DNA of 64,000 nt from Tuctoria greenei (lineage: Eukaryota; Streptophyta; Magnoliopsida; Poales; Poaceae): assembly GCA_036927565.1 (NCBI GenBank), contig JAYESD010000008.1, positions 18,246,100 to 18,310,099 of the forward strand, given 5' to 3'. Of this stretch, positions 11,220-24,000 are shown one piece after another (positions within the stretch are counted from its first letter, which is position 1; each line of letters opens with the position of its first letter). Below the pieces are notes generated by a model that saw only the letters and a list, made by a program, of their open reading frames with translations, was not told the origin of the DNA and did no database searches. Both the position numbers and the translations under genes were made by a program.

Positions 11220-13535
11220 CCATTTCGATCCACCGGAGGAGTATGCCTACAAAACAAGATCATGCCTTCCTTTTAGGTATCCAAGCGGAGTTGGGTCCTT
11301 TGACATTAGTAGTGAGGCACTTGGGCACCCACACGCAAGGCTTAGGGCTCTTGCGGAGTGGACCAACATATCTAGCAAAGGCTTTGTCATACTTGTTCCT
11401 CATTAGAACATAATAAGCATCAAAATCATGAAAGAGAGGATGCAGTTGAGTTTTAGGCATTTTATTGCTAGTTGAAAGGTTCTTCCCAGTCTTAGTTGGG
11501 GATGTGCTTCCTTTGACAAAGACAATCAAGTCTTTGCCATACTTGGAGGTTTTAGGATTTTGTTTTCCACCTCTAGTATAACCGAGACCATCCTTGACAT
11601 AGGGATGTCTTGTGTTGGTGTCTGCACTTTGTGCATACGCCACCTTCTCTTTATCAAAGATGGTACCCTTAGGTGCTTGTTTGCCTTGAGTCAACTTAAA
11701 CTCATCCTTTAATTTAAGGATCAAGTTTGAACATTTGCAAGTGGAGATTACTTCGGATGCAACCTTTGAGGAGGATGAGCTTGTGGAGGAAGAGGCTACA
11801 TTAGTCTTGAGGGACTCAACCTGAGTTTCAAGGATCTTGTTAACTTTTTCCAAGTTGCCAAGTTCGTCCTTGAGCCCAATGGTAGTCTCGTCAAGACTTG
11901 AGCAAGTTTTCTTGCTTAGAGCAAGTTCATGCTCTAATGCCTTGCTCTTCTCTCTCTCAAGCTCAAGGAGCTCAAGAAGATCTTGACATCTCTCTTTTTC
12001 ATGGATGAGCATGTCCTCTTGCCTATATATGAGCTCCTCCTTCTCAAAGATTTCATCCGAGAGCAATTTCATTCTACGCAAAGTGCCCTTACTTATATCC
12101 TTAAGCATGTGTTTGTTTTCACTAGCACTATCAAATTCATCACGGGAATATATGGAGGAGGATGAGTGAGAAGTAACCTTTCTCATTCCTTCTTTTGTCA
12201 TGAGGCATGTTGGCTTGTGGTCATCGAGGTTGGGGAAAAGCTTGCTTCCCTTGTAGCTCCTCCCGATGGCTATGGTTGCCACCTTCTCCTCGTCTTCAGA
12301 GGAGGACTCATCGTTAGAGTCCCATTTCTTGCCCAAGTGAGCATGACCGGAGGGCCTCTTCTTCTTGAAGAATTTCTTTTCTTGAGGCTTGCCCTCCTTC
12401 TTCTTCTTGCCCTCTTCATGTGGACAATCCACAATGAAGTGCCCGTACTCGCCACAATTGTAGCAAGCTCTCTTTATTTTAGGCCTTGCTTTTTCTTTGC
12501 CCTTTCTATCGATGTTGTATCCTCCTTTACTTCTCCTCATCATCCTCTTGAATTTGTTAATGAAGAGGGCCTCTTCCTCATCGGTGTCGAGACTCTCCTC
12601 ATCACTTTCTTTTTGCTCTTTTGAGGAGGATGTTGCTTTGAGTGCCACATCCTTCATCTTCGAGGCGGTGAACCTTTGGAGGTCGTTGTAGAAGAGCGCC
12701 TCCTTCTCCATGATCTCGTGGTTGATGATCCTTCCTAGGACCTCCTCCAGGGTCATTTGAGCAAACCCCGTTCTTTCTTGTATCATGGAGCAAAGAGAGA
12801 TGTTTCTAGGCATGAATGCCCGAATCATCCTCTTCACCACCTCGTGATCGGTCCACTTGGTGCAGCCATAAGATCTACTCTTGTTGATGAGGAGCTTTAG
12901 GCGGTTGTACATCTCCTGGGGATATTCACCATCCATAATGGCAAACCTCCCGAGCTCTCCTTCAGTGAGCTCAATCTTTGCCTCCTTCACGACTCGGTTG
13001 CCTTCATGAGCCATCTTGAGGGTGTCCCAAATATCATTGGCCACCTCAAGTCCATCTAACTGGTTGAACTCATCTCTTGAGAGAAACGAGATGATCACTC
13101 CGGCTGCTTGGGCATTGCGGTGAAGGAGCACGGCTTGCACAAAGTGATGTCTTCCTCATTCTTTGGGATATGCACCCCGGTCAACACAATTTGCCACAAT
13201 GAAGGGTTGAGTGACATGAGGTGGATCTTCATGTTGTGCTTCCACATCCCATAGTCGGTTCCATCGAATTGGGGAGGCTTCCCCAATGGGATGGAGAGGT
13301 AGTGGTTGTTGGAGACAAGGCGTTCATAGTTGTAGCCTTGTTGGTTATAGTGGGTCGTGCCACCTGTTGTAGAGGTTGAGGAGTCAACCTTTGGAATCCT
13401 CAACTTCTCTCGAAGTTTCGCCTTGAGATGGCAAGTCTCTTCGTCATTAGTTGGTTTGTCTTGGTAGACAACCGTCTCCTCATGGGTTGCTTGGACCTCA
13501 TTGGTCGAGACTTCGTCATTCCCCATTCCGGCCAT
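11220..13535 (-). pseudogene. Copia gag, frameshifted
   Basis: The N-terminal segment (13095-13535, starting MAGMGNDEVS, about 50 bp inside the 5' LTR) and the main segment (11260-13140) overlap in different frames, marking a frameshift near 13130. The main part has the gag core (GLEVANDIWDTLKMAHEG), a single CCHC knuckle CYNCGEYGHFIVDC, a Lys-rich linker and a long coiled coil (about residues 365-450). It ends near WIPKRKA. A stop and frame change at about 11240-11265 then separate it from protease. Gag would form the virus-like particle. Confidence 0.85.
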
Positions 13536-13569
13536 CTCCTCTCTGAGTTGTTAGACTCTTTATGGTGAG

Positions 13570-13587
13570 TCCTGCTCTAATACCAAT
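13570..13587 (-). other. Primer-binding site (initiator-Met tRNA type)
   Basis: On the minus strand, ATTGGTATTAGAGCAGG directly follows the 5' LTR end. This is a one-base variant of TGGTATCAGAGC, complementary to the 3' end of plant initiator-Met tRNA. Confidence 0.85.
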
Positions 13588-15186
13588 TGAATGTTGCCTA
13601 GAGGGGGTGAATAGGCTAATCGACCTGAAATGACTTCATAAAACGAAATCAGTACTTAGGGGGGCAGACTAGTCTGGTCCACCTGCAGGGAAAACCTAAA
13701 AAGAGTTTCTAAAAAGTTTTAGTTGGATTTTTGTGATGCAAAAAGTGTTAGGATGATTCAGTGAACCTTAACAAGTTATATAGCAAGTATGTAGCTAAGG
13801 ATCACAGTGAAATGAAAACAATGAACGAAAAACGGTAAAGCTAACCCTAGAAGCAATGTGCGATAAATGAAAGCAAAGTACACAAGGGACACAAGGATTT
13901 TATCCCGAGGTTCGATCTGACATAGGGATCTACATCACCGTTGAGGAGTCCATGGAGGACCGAGTTCAACAACCCTTCCCTCATCGAGTTTGCCACAAGG
14001 GCCAAACCGGTTCTCCACTATCACAAGGGTGAATACAAGATTCGTTGGGGCTTCTCACAATCTGAGGCTTCCACCACAAATATGATTACAAATCACAAAT
14101 AACAACACAAGCCATAGATCACAAAGATTCAACAAGTGCAAGAGATCAAACTGAGAGCCAAAGAGCGGTGTTCTTCCTCTTCTTCACCTCACCAAACCCT
14201 AATCCACACAAGAATTAGTTTTTGAGGGAAAGTAGGCAAGAAGGAGGCTTTTGAAGGCTCAAAGTTTGTTTTGGTGGAACTAGGGTTTTTGAGAGAGTTC
14301 AAATGAACCTGGGGGTCCTCTATTTATAAAGGATCCAAGCTCATACTGCTGACCTCAGCAGATGGGCGGACTAGTCCGGCCTATGGTCCGAACTAGTCTG
14401 GCCTTTGGGACCACTGACATCCCTGACAACTGCCACACTGTGTGGCAATCATCACGCTACCTGCCAAAATAAAATTCAAACGATCACTTCATAACGGACT
14501 AGTCCGGTCCAAACCGGACTAGTCCAATCTCACACAAAACATTTTGTTCTGTGTGAAAACGGACTAGTCTGGAGACCACGGACTAGTCTGGCGTCCAGGA
14601 CAGACTAGTCCGGCCTCCCAGACTTAGTCGCTCAAGCACCCAACTCTCACAAACCCGGACTAGTCCGCACCCACAGCGGACTAGTCTGATCTTAGTAAAG
14701 ACCTCTTGGTCCGAACTAAAACGAACAAGTCCAAGTTTTGGGACTTAGTCCCGAAAACCCACTCCATGACTACCCCGGACTAGTCCGAAGTCAGTCAGAA
14801 CCTCTTGGTCTGCCTGAAAATGGACTAGGCCGGCCAGGAGCGAACTAGTCCGGCCACCAACACGGACTAGTCCGGCCACTCCTACCAGACTACTCTAGCA
14901 CTCTTCTCTCAATGGGTTTTGTCTCTAAACCGCTTTGAGCTCCCAACTTGATCTCAATGCACTTTACGCACACACCCTCATACATATACGGCGAGTCTAA
15001 ACTCGACACGCTAGAAACCCTAGTTTCTACTTTTCGAGTCGACACTGCCGTTTCCATCCTTTTCCTTTTTGAGAGTTTGTGATTCCACTTGAGTCCACAC
15101 CTGTGCTTAAGATCACTGAGCTCATTAATTACTTAATTGTCGTCATCAATCGTCCAAAATTCATGGGGATCCTAGATGCACTTTCA
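13588..15186 (-). repeat. 5' LTR of copia element 1
   Basis: About 1599 bp, TGAATGTTGCC to CACTTTCA on the plus strand, homologous along its length to 3228-4891. A TATA-like CTTTATAAATAG (minus) sits at about 14320-14331. The right target duplication cttat follows at 15187-15191. Confidence 0.92.
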
Positions 15187-15473
15187 CTTATCTGTCTTGC
15201 ATTCACCACCTGCTAATGCTGACGCTCATTATTTGCCCTGCAACTAGAAATTCTCTTCGAAACGCGCTTCAGCTGATGTCAGTCAGATCGAACGAGTGAA
15301 CCCTATCTTTGTCTAGTCTAGCATTGCCAGTTGCATGCCCGCCCCCTTGCAGTCTTGCCTGCTTTGCTACTGGACTGAAAATCCTCTGCAGTACTACAAG
15401 TGCATACTGCCACTGACATGTGTACCTGATGGCTCATTTTAGGGTATGAACAGCAACAAAGAAGTCAACAATG

Positions 15474-15580
15474 TACTCCCCCCCAATCAAAATAGTTGTC
15501 ATTCAGATAGTTCTAACTAGTTCATTTTTTAATTCATTTGTCGGTCTGATACGACAATTAATATAAACCAGGAGGGAGTA
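15474..15580. mobile_element. Stowaway-like MITE
   Basis: Starts TACTCCC and ends GGGAGTA; the outer bases of both ends match in inverted orientation, with TTGTC near each inner edge. About 107 bp, AT-rich core, flanked by TA. Non-coding. Confidence 0.65.
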
Positions 15581-15589
15581 ATACAGAGC

Positions 15590-17306
15590 AGAATGGTGTT
15601 GGGATGCAGTCCTCTCACGCTCGTATTTGCCGCACTTGTCCAGAAGATGGTACGAACATCAGACTTTTCTTCTTTTCACACTATTTGTACATGATACTAA
15701 ACTTGGTCAGGCGATAATTTGTTTTAATCGTTTATCGTTTGAATCAATGTAACAGAAGGAAATAAGTTTGGAAGAAGTGTGGCTAAAAGACTTAAGGTTG
15801 CCAGAATACGCTATGCATCCCAAGTTAGTAGAACGGAACATGTGAAGCTACCAATTGAATTCTCCACTAGGTTTGGTGTTGCGGTTGGTATTAACCAGTG
15901 GCACTTCGTCGATGATGTAGTTATGTTTACAAAAAGACATGCATCCCTCAGCGGTGCAAGGAAGTGGGCAGAGGTTGGCCATAGTAATAAGAGAGATATA
16001 GTACGAGATGTTCTGGTTAGTGTTGTCACACCCCCACACAAGTATTTTTTTTCTTACAATCTCCATCTTGTACGTTTACAACAACTTGTTATACAATGTA
16101 CAGGATTCCTGGGACATGGAGGACACACCGGAGAGCGCAAGAAAAATTTTGAAAATTGCTGGTGAGCGCTACAAGGGGTGGTGCTCGACTTTGCATGTCA
16201 CCTATAAGAGTTATTTACCGATGAAGAACGTATACGAAACAAGCCTGCTGACGTAACGGCGCCCGAGTGGTTGCACCTAATAGAATATTTTGGGTCTGAG
16301 CGGTTCAAGGTCAGCTAACTTTTTAATAGTTTCGCATCATACAAAAACTATTTGATTTACATTTATTCATGGAATTAATTCTTAAAACTATTGCAGTCAA
16401 TAAGTAGGACCAATTCTCAAAATCAACGAAGACAAAAGGCGAGTCACTTGCTTGGCTCCAAATCCTACGCTCAACTTAGTTACGAGAAGCTATGAAAAAT
16501 AAATCACGCTTTTACTTTGCGTTACGAACAAAATGTATGTCAACATGTTGAATTTTACTTGTATTTTATGTAGCAAGACCCAGAGACCGGAGAAAACCAG
16601 ATGACATACAATTGTGGAAGGCAAGCCATTTGTTGGAGAATGGTGACTGGGCAAACAAGCTAGCAGAAGTTGTACATGTGAGTAACACTTCAAACAATCC
16701 CCAATTAAATAAATATTTGCAATTTACCTGTGACTTTTCTTTTCGTATATAGATCCAGGCACGTGCCCAAGTGGACGACATGGAAGCTGAGCAGGGAGGC
16801 CCAATTCCAAATGAGAAGAGAAACCACATCTTCCAGCGTTGTTATAGATCCTCAATCGGTTGTGCAGGATCACAGGTTCGGGGTGTGGTTATATGGCTAA
16901 CCCAACTGGTCCTAAACGTGAACGTATGCGTATCCAGATGTCTGAACACCTCAACGACCAAGTTCGAAACTTAGAAGATAGAAATGCAGGCCTCAATCAA
17001 ATGGTGTAGCAGTTGGAAGGAAGAAATGATAGCTTAAACACCCAGATGGACTGCATAAACCAGAAGAATGAAGAGTTAAACGTTCAAGTCCAGAACTTAC
17101 AAGGTCAGATAGTAGCTGATTGTGAACAGGCAGCTAAGGAAATACAGGACATGTGTGTCTCAATGGCTGAAATGCACAAAATGATGATGGAGACCACTCA
17201 ACAAAAGGTCCAACCAAGAAACCGCCAAAAGCCACCTGCTGCAACAATTAGTCTTGGTCAGCTTAGGCAAACTTACATCCAAACACATTGCAACCGTAAT
17301 ATTTGA
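15590..17306 (+). pseudogene. CACTA (En/Spm) transposon protein remnant, Transposase_24-like
   Basis: A multi-exon plus-strand ORF recognisable in pieces. About 15755-16017 encodes SVAKRLKVARIRYASQV through ARKWAEVGHSNKRDIV and ends at a GT donor. 16105-16310 encodes DSWDMEDTPESARKIL and ERYKGWCSTLH, then shifts frame to reach APEWLHLIEYFGSERFK. 16396-16493 encodes SRTNSQNQRRQK and GSKSYAQLSYEK. 16576-16680 and 16753-16890 encode the KPDDIQLW and EAEQGGPIPNEKRN regions. About 16890-17306 encodes a Gln/Asn-rich coiled coil, with an in-frame TAG near 17008. These blocks and their order match the plant Ptta/En/Spm transposase family. Frameshifts near 16215, 16600 and 16885 inactivate it. Confidence 0.75.
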
Positions 17307-17409
17307 GTGTTGTTATGCGTGTTGCAATATCAATTGATGGGTGTTTATTGTTAAACTCATGATTCTGTTGTCACTAATTTTTAAACCTGGTGCATTAGGA
17401 TTCTACTGC

Positions 17410-18745
17410 CGCTAATTATAAAACGTGGCATTACGAATTTCTTGTCACGAATGATAAATTGTTACAATAGGAAGTTATTTCCACGAATTACAAAATGTTG
17501 CAGTATAAACATTTGTCCAAGACTCAAAAAATGTTGCACTAGATTGTTATTGCCACCACGCAGAAAACGTTGCATTACAACACTATTGCCACATATGAGA
17601 AGATGTTGCATTACACCCCTACCACCACAAACCATTAAATGTTGCATTACAACCGTACTGCCACATATCAAAAAATGCTGCATTCCGAACCTATTGCTAC
17701 AGATCAGAAAACGTTGCATTAGAAACCTATTGCCACAGATCAGGAAACGTTGCATTACGAACCTATTGCCACAAATAAGAAATCGTTGCAATACCCAACT
17801 ATTCGCCATGGATGTGAAATCATTGCAGTGCCATACTATTTCCCATGGACCTGTAATCGTTGCAATACACTACTATTCGCCACGTTTGTGCACCGTCGCA
17901 ATAACATATTATTTGCTACGAACGTTAAACCGTCGCAATACCACACTATTTGCCACGACTGTGACATCATTGCAGTACCATACTATTTGCCACGAATGTG
18001 AAATCATTGCAATACCGTGATATTCATTGCAATACCATAAATCGTCGTAATACCATAAATCGTTGCAATACCGTACTATTTGCCACGGCGGTGAAATCGT
18101 TGCAATACTGCATTGTTTGTCATGAATAAGAAATTGTTGCAATCACATACTATTACCTCGAATGTGAAATTGTTGCAATACCATGCCATTCGTTGCAATA
18201 CGTTAAGTCGTCGCAATACGCTAAATTGTTGCAGTAACACACTATTTATCACGAATGTGAAATCATTGCAATACCGTACTATTGCCACGACTGTGAAATC
18301 ATTGCAATCACATAGAATTACCACGAATGTGAAATCGTTGCAATAACATGCTATTCGTTGCAATACGTTAAATCCTCGCAATACACTAATCGTTGTAATA
18401 GCATATTATTTGTCACGAATACGAAATCGTTGCAATACCATACTATTTGCCACGATCATGAACTCGTTGCAATACCGTACTATTCGTTGCAATACGTTAA
18501 ATCGTCGTAATACGTGAAATTATTGCAATAGCATACTATTTGCCACTAATGTGAAGTCGTTGCAGTACCATACTATTTGTCACGGATGTCAAGGCGTCGC
18601 AATAACCTATCGCCACGGGAATTATTACGACGATTCGTAAAAATTATCGCCACGCTCGTTGTTGTTGTAACAGTGACCTATTGCGACGAAAAACGACATA
18701 TTGCGACGAATTTTTTCGTTGTGATAAACCGGAATCCTTGCAGTG
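17410..18745. repeat. CACTA subterminal repeat array and 3' terminus
   Basis: Over 1.2 kb is built from degenerate units of roughly 30-40 bp related to TTGCAATACCATACTATTTG followed by CCACGAATGTGAAATCG. Units before about 17800 are a diverged subset (TTGCATTAC, CTATTGCCAC, AGAA). The array ends with CGACGAATTTTTTCGTTGTG and then CCTTGCAGTG at 18736-18745. CAGTG is the expected inverse of a CACTG terminus, and subterminal arrays of this kind bind the element's own protein in En/Spm. I see no matching 5' terminus in the window. Confidence 0.75.
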
Positions 18746-18890
18746 TACATCCTTAGGGGGAGAATTTTTTTATTTTTTATTTTCAAAAAGGGAGATAAAT
18801 TTTCTTTTTGTCAAATTTTTTCATGAAACGTGAATGAGCCAATGTTCAGATTCTAAGTGGTGTTGCCAATGCATTCATCAAGGGGGAGAT
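18746..18890 (+). mobile_element. Internal 3' remnant and polypurine tract of a copia element
   Basis: Contains three purine runs (TTAGGGGGAGAA near 18752, AAAAAGGGAGATAA near 18784, TCAAGGGGGAGAT at 18878-18890), the last abutting an LTR start. Together with the adjoining LTR this is the 3' end of a plus-strand copia element, with the CACTA terminus lying directly upstream. Confidence 0.6.
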
Positions 18891-20547
18891 TGTGATACCT
18901 AGATGCTGAATATATTGATAATTATGTTAAAAGTTGAGTGTTTACATGCAAAAAATTGAATATACCTGAGAAACTTAGTTTGGACTATCCGATCTTTCAA
19001 ATATGCATTCAAGAGTAACAGTTACCGTAAATTTGTACTGCAAAACATACTTTGTATTGAGAGTACAGTTACCTTTCAATCAGTTAGAATTGTACAAACT
19101 TTTTCAATGCATGTTGGAAGTAACAGATACTACTCTACGCACTTTAGACTGTCCTTTTTTTGTTTATGTTTGGTTGTTCTGTTTTAACTTGCAACATTTT
19201 GAACTTTTTTTGGCTTATGGGAAGTTTGTTTAGTATTCATTTACTGAGTTTTTGATGTGTTTTCATTGGTCATGATGAATAATATTTTGCACATTTCCAA
19301 CAAGCTTACGTGAGGTGCTCACATAATATGTTGTGGTTTTTGGACTAATGTGAATAAGGTTGAGGAATTTTGCTCGGAAGAATTTGTTGTTTGTTCATAC
19401 GTAGGTGTTGCTTGGGGTCAATACATCGTTGGTGACGTCAATTCATTGAACTAGTCTTAGGGAGAAGATGAGGTTCAACAACCAAGTTCGGGAGGAATTG
19501 TGGTTGAGTTGATCGGAAGGTCACACAACATGTTTGGATCAAGAACAATGCATATAAAGGTATCGTGAAAGTTTTAGAAATTATTTGCATGTGTACAAGG
19601 GGTGCATGGACGTGGTAACATTATTCCAAGGCGTGGCGAAGAGTTATGGACGTGAAGATATGGCCAAAAAGGTCAACCTGGTTGGATTATGCACTCAGGT
19701 TGCGACTGAAGCGGTTATGGTTCATTTATAGAATGTTTCAAGTTTGTTTTGGTTAGATTTTATATTGGGCACGTAGTTCAGTTATTTTAGAAATGTGTGA
19801 GACGTTTCTAAGATGTTTGCAAGTCTTAAGATTATTTTTATCTGCGTATGAAAGAGTCTTAAGCAGTTATGAAAAGTTTCGATTAAATCCAAGTAGGAGT
19901 AGAAAGTACTAGTTGGATTGGGTTGGCCTAAAGACTAGTTATATAAGCAAGGGGACCAAGACTCGTGAGAGTACGACTTGTGATTGTTCCTTTTGTATTT
20001 TATTGAGTAAAGTTCATAGTTTTATAGGACCTTTTGTGCTTTGTTCGTCCGCCTTATTTTTGATAAGTTTTTCTCAGCGAGTTTCTGTGCATCCTAACAT
20101 TGTTTGGGTGTTTCAGTCATAACTCGTATTTTACTGATTCAATTGGTGTAGTTCTTTTTGTGTTGTCTTTATAACTTGATGCTCTATCATTTATGAAAAT
20201 TTCATGGTCATTGGTTTTGTCGTGTAAGAGAAACATGAGTTTCTTTGCAGCATGGCAAATTTGTTTTTTCTTAAGATAGAGCAGATTGACCTTTGCTCGG
20301 TATTTTTGTTATAACTTTAGTTTCTGTAGATGGATTTTTGTAATTATTATTGGTGTGTCTTCGTGACCTGATTCTCTACGATCTATACTAGTTTTTTCAC
20401 GGTTGAACATGTTTAGATCAGTCGGACACACTGGCTTCTTTATCAGATTAGTTTTGTATCGAGGATTTTTTGTTGCTTCCGCATAAAAAGTTTTAATCTA
20501 CTATTCACCCCCCTCTGGTAGCTTTTTACATGCTCTTCGATCCTACA
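18891..20547 (+). repeat. 3' LTR of a copia (Sirevirus-like) element
   Basis: Begins TGTGATACCTAGATGC right after a polypurine tract and ends GATCCTACA, giving TG...CA ends and about 1657 bp. Near the end TCTACTATTCACCCCCCTCT resembles the 3' end of other Sirevirus LTRs. A TATA-like TTATATAAGCAAGG lies at about 19938. No partner LTR is in the window, so the right boundary and target duplication are unproven. Confidence 0.6.
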
Positions 20548-21000
20548 ATTGCTTAAGATTTTTGGTGTTTATGCTTCTATGTTGACTCCTCTCTTTTGTG
20601 TGACAGTACATGTTCTATCAGAGTTGCTCTTGATCCGGTCAAGCATGAGCTTACCAAGCATATTAGTGTTAGTATTTCTTATACACGAACATAGATACAA
20701 TATGTGTCTTTAGAGTTTCAGTTGGATGATTTCTTCAACACGCACAAATCCGAGCTCATCATAGTTTTTCTCTCTCTAAACTCAGAGTTCGTGATATGTA
20801 TTGTATTTTCTATTATATGGGCTGCATATTCGTAATCCTTTTCTACTTTATATATTTGGATGTATGCCCTTATTAATAATACAAGAGCTATATTCATAAC
20901 AATAATCGCAGGTGCATGGTCGTTACTAATTTTGCTCAAAGCTATGTCATTAATATGATTCCAATACCGGAAGGCTTCAACTCTCCCGAGAAATAATGTA
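20548..21000. other. AT-rich spacer downstream of the CPS4-like gene
   Basis: No motif-bearing ORF. A minus-strand 101-codon ORF (20718-21023) overlaps the gene's 3' UTR and shows no recognisable family. Confidence 0.5.
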
Positions 21001-21006
21001 TTTATT
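21001..21006 (-). terminator. Poly(A) signal of the CPS4-like gene
   Basis: AATAAA on the minus strand, 56 bp downstream of the stop codon; the best near-consensus signal in the 3' flank. Confidence 0.55.
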
Positions 21007-21061
21007 CGCTCGCTCATCATCATGAGGAACTCAAACGGGGCACAATAAGGTTTGTTCCTAA

Positions 21062-24000
21062 TTAAGCAACATTTCGGAACATGACCTTGTCGATATGGCT
21101 ATGAATTGTTTCAGGAGAGCAATACGTGGCATAACAGAAGCTCTTCACCACATGGAGAAATGTTTCCCTGGTCACTCGGTTGATAGCGCTGCTGCCCTGA
21201 AGAACTCGCCATGCCAATTCTTGCACCTCCAGATCCACTTGCTGGTCTAACTCCTCTACGTTCTCCATATTTTCTTCGTTCTGTGGAATATTGAGCATAT
21301 TTTTCTTATAAATTGACGATAAATCGTTTATACGGAAAAATACGTAGATGATGTGAATATATACATGGGTTCTGCATATATAATGCACCTGTGCAAGAAG
21401 CCGCTTGGAAAGTTTGCAGCAGATGGAGGAGGTGAGCTGCTCCAGCTGGGAGTACTCCCAAAGATTCAGTTTTTGCTCAGTCGAAACGCGCCTTCCGGAG
21501 AAAATTTCGACGCTACGAGCCAACAATAGCGCTGTATCCCCTTCAATCGGCACGTGGGTTCCTTTTGCCGTGCAGGCCATGAGCCACTGCTTCCACTGCA
21601 GCAGTTACAAAACGAAATTTTCCGTTAGAATTTCAACAAGGTATCAAAAGTTCAGCAAGGTATCGTCATCGCAGGTACTGAATATAGTAAGGTGGTTTGT
21701 TGAGCTAATTACAGCTTCACGAAGACTGCCAGAAACATCATCGAACGGCACAAGGTCGATAAGATCTTCAAGATTCTCGGTTGAATTTTTCGGTCCCCTG
21801 CAGGCACGCATTCTCAAAGTATGAGTATGAGTTTACATTCATTGATCACTAGCTAGAGCCACACAGATTCAGGGAGTGGAAGACAGTACATACCCGATTC
21901 TCCGCAAGTACGAGGATACGGCATCGGCAAGCACCGCTGTGTGAGCCCATCCAAGACGTTCCGCAGCTCGGTCTGGCTCGAAGATGTTCGCCGAAGCTAA
22001 AAAGTATGCTTTGAGCGCACTCTCTGGAGTTCCACCGTACTTGTCAAGATTATTCCTGACATACCACCTAGTGGACATACAAGTATATAAACACTTTTGA
22101 GTCTGCATGTCGTTCTGGCAGGTTAATTGCACCTGCTGGGGATAGAGGTACATACTGTCTGAGTTCATTCCACTCGATCCGGCTGTTTCTTTGGTACTCG
22201 CTGAAGTCAGCCTTGGCCGCGTGAAGATACAGGTCGTTACAGAAGAGGGTCATCCTGCAAAATTCAGACAACCAAAAGAAGGTTGCTAGTTTGAATTTGT
22301 TCTGGCGCGCGTTGCTATTATAAACAAATACACCATGCATGATGAGCTCTCACAATTTCTTTACAGCGGGGCCATAAAATTCTATAACTTGGCCGGGAAT
22401 CAAACCGAAAATTTACTGAAATCATGGTTTTGATAGAAGGAAGCAACAATTGAATCGAAGGTTACCTGTGAAGGACCTTCCCGATCCACACGTCACCACC
22501 ACCTCCATACTGATCCAAGTACATTCTCGTTTCAATTCGTGGCAAACTTGCCTTCCATGGGAAGTCAATGGCATACTCAACCTGTTGTTAATGAATTACG
22601 CCATGGTTTAACTGATTGGCTAAAATATAATTGTCTATACATAATTGGCTCAAATAATGATTCGCATGCATGCATGGGCACGTACCTCGCCTGGGATATC
22701 CTTAGCAATAGCCCACTTGTCCTTCATTCTGTTTGAGCCTCTCCTTTCTAAGAGGAATTCCCGGCAAAATACCCCAGCCCGTCGAAGGACGTCATCATCG
22801 CCCGGAAAAGAGATTTGGCTGGCTCGGTAAGCGTTGTACATGGGGGTGACAGAGGATGGGTTGGCCTCCCCATGCAAACAGAAGAACTTGTTATCCTTCT
22901 CGAAATGCCGCAGCACGCCTGATGCACATAATTGTGAGCCGAAATTATTTCCAGCATAAGTAAAGTGTATTATACTGTATTTCTTAGGCTGTAGCCATAG
23001 GGGGGATCGGTAGCTTATTCGTACATGGATCAACTTGGTAGCCATGAAGTCGGAGGAGACGGATGCCCATGGCCGTGTCGTCAATATCCTTTACAGGACA
23101 GGTCTTTGTATGAGCCAATCCCTCTGGGGTCCAGTTCCTGTTCATGTGTATAATACATTAAATAGGGACCCTCTTAAAACCGTTACTTCTATTTCTTCAG
23201 AGTAACATAATTCATCTTTCCACAGGCAGGATAGGTGATGGTAAGCCAGAATACCAGATATATATTACCTGTTAATATAGTCTAAGCAGTCACCAATTTC
23301 ACTAGTGAAGTGCCTTGATATGCCCAGCCTTGTCAACCGATCGACTGCCCATAAACGTTCGTACACATCCAGAGGGTAGATACAGGGCACTAAAAACACA
23401 GAGTAACGATTTAATTAGGTACACATTCAGTATATATGGTTGTTGTTTATTACGGCTGAATGTCCAAGTTGAAGTGGTACATACATTAGTAATGCTTTTA
23501 GGGCTGTTGATTAGTAGTAATGTTTAATTCATTCACTCCTTATCATTAAGAAAACTTTACTCTAGCTTGTCTACTACAATTATCTTAATAAATTTAGGGA
23601 ATCGCGCACATGAACAACTCTTAAGATCGTCGTTTCTATTATTACCTCCACCATTGAACTTTTGGATGATTCCGTCAAGGTACTCGAAGCACTTTGCGTC
23701 ACCAGTTTCTTTGAATGCGGTAGCTGTCGCAGCAGGAGAACAATGAAAAGACCCATCGAGACACCTTAGCTTAAGAAGCTTTTCCCAGTCGAGGTCCACC
23801 ATTCCCTCTAAGCTATGGAGAAGAGTCGTTGGCGTAGAGTGCAGGACATCTTTAGGAATCCTGAAATTTAAGAGAGCCAGCTAGCTGATTAACCATCATG
23901 GACTATTGAATTGACAAAAAAAAAAATTTGTATCCTGTCGTCGTCCGTGACAGTAGATTGTTGATTTTATAGTTCAAATGCAAAAGTACTGAACATGCAT

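Larger units (their letters stand above)
3228..15186 (-). mobile_element. Full-length Sirevirus-type Ty1/copia retrotransposon (decayed)
   Basis: Two LTRs of about 1.6 kb flank gag, protease, integrase, RT and RNase H in copia order, read on the minus strand. The 5-bp target duplication cttat is present on both sides (3223-3227 and 15187-15191), so the element inserted as a unit. The primer-binding site matches initiator-Met tRNA and a polypurine tract abuts the left LTR. An extra 3' ORF region lies between RNase H and the 3' LTR, a trait of Sirevirus/Maximus elements. Coding regions have several frameshifts and stops, so it is not autonomous. LTR divergence is roughly 4-5% over the ~270 bp I compared. 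Confidence 0.93.

Noticed and set aside
17442..18381. Cys/Leu-rich ORFs on both strands, and a CRISPR-like look of repeats with spacers
   Set aside because: The repeats are degenerate and not separated by unique spacers of equal length; they are CACTA subterminal repeats in a plant genome.
20718..21023. 101-codon minus ORF (starting MMMSERINTLF)
   Set aside because: Begins within the predicted 3' UTR of the CPS4-like gene and has no family motif; most likely chance.
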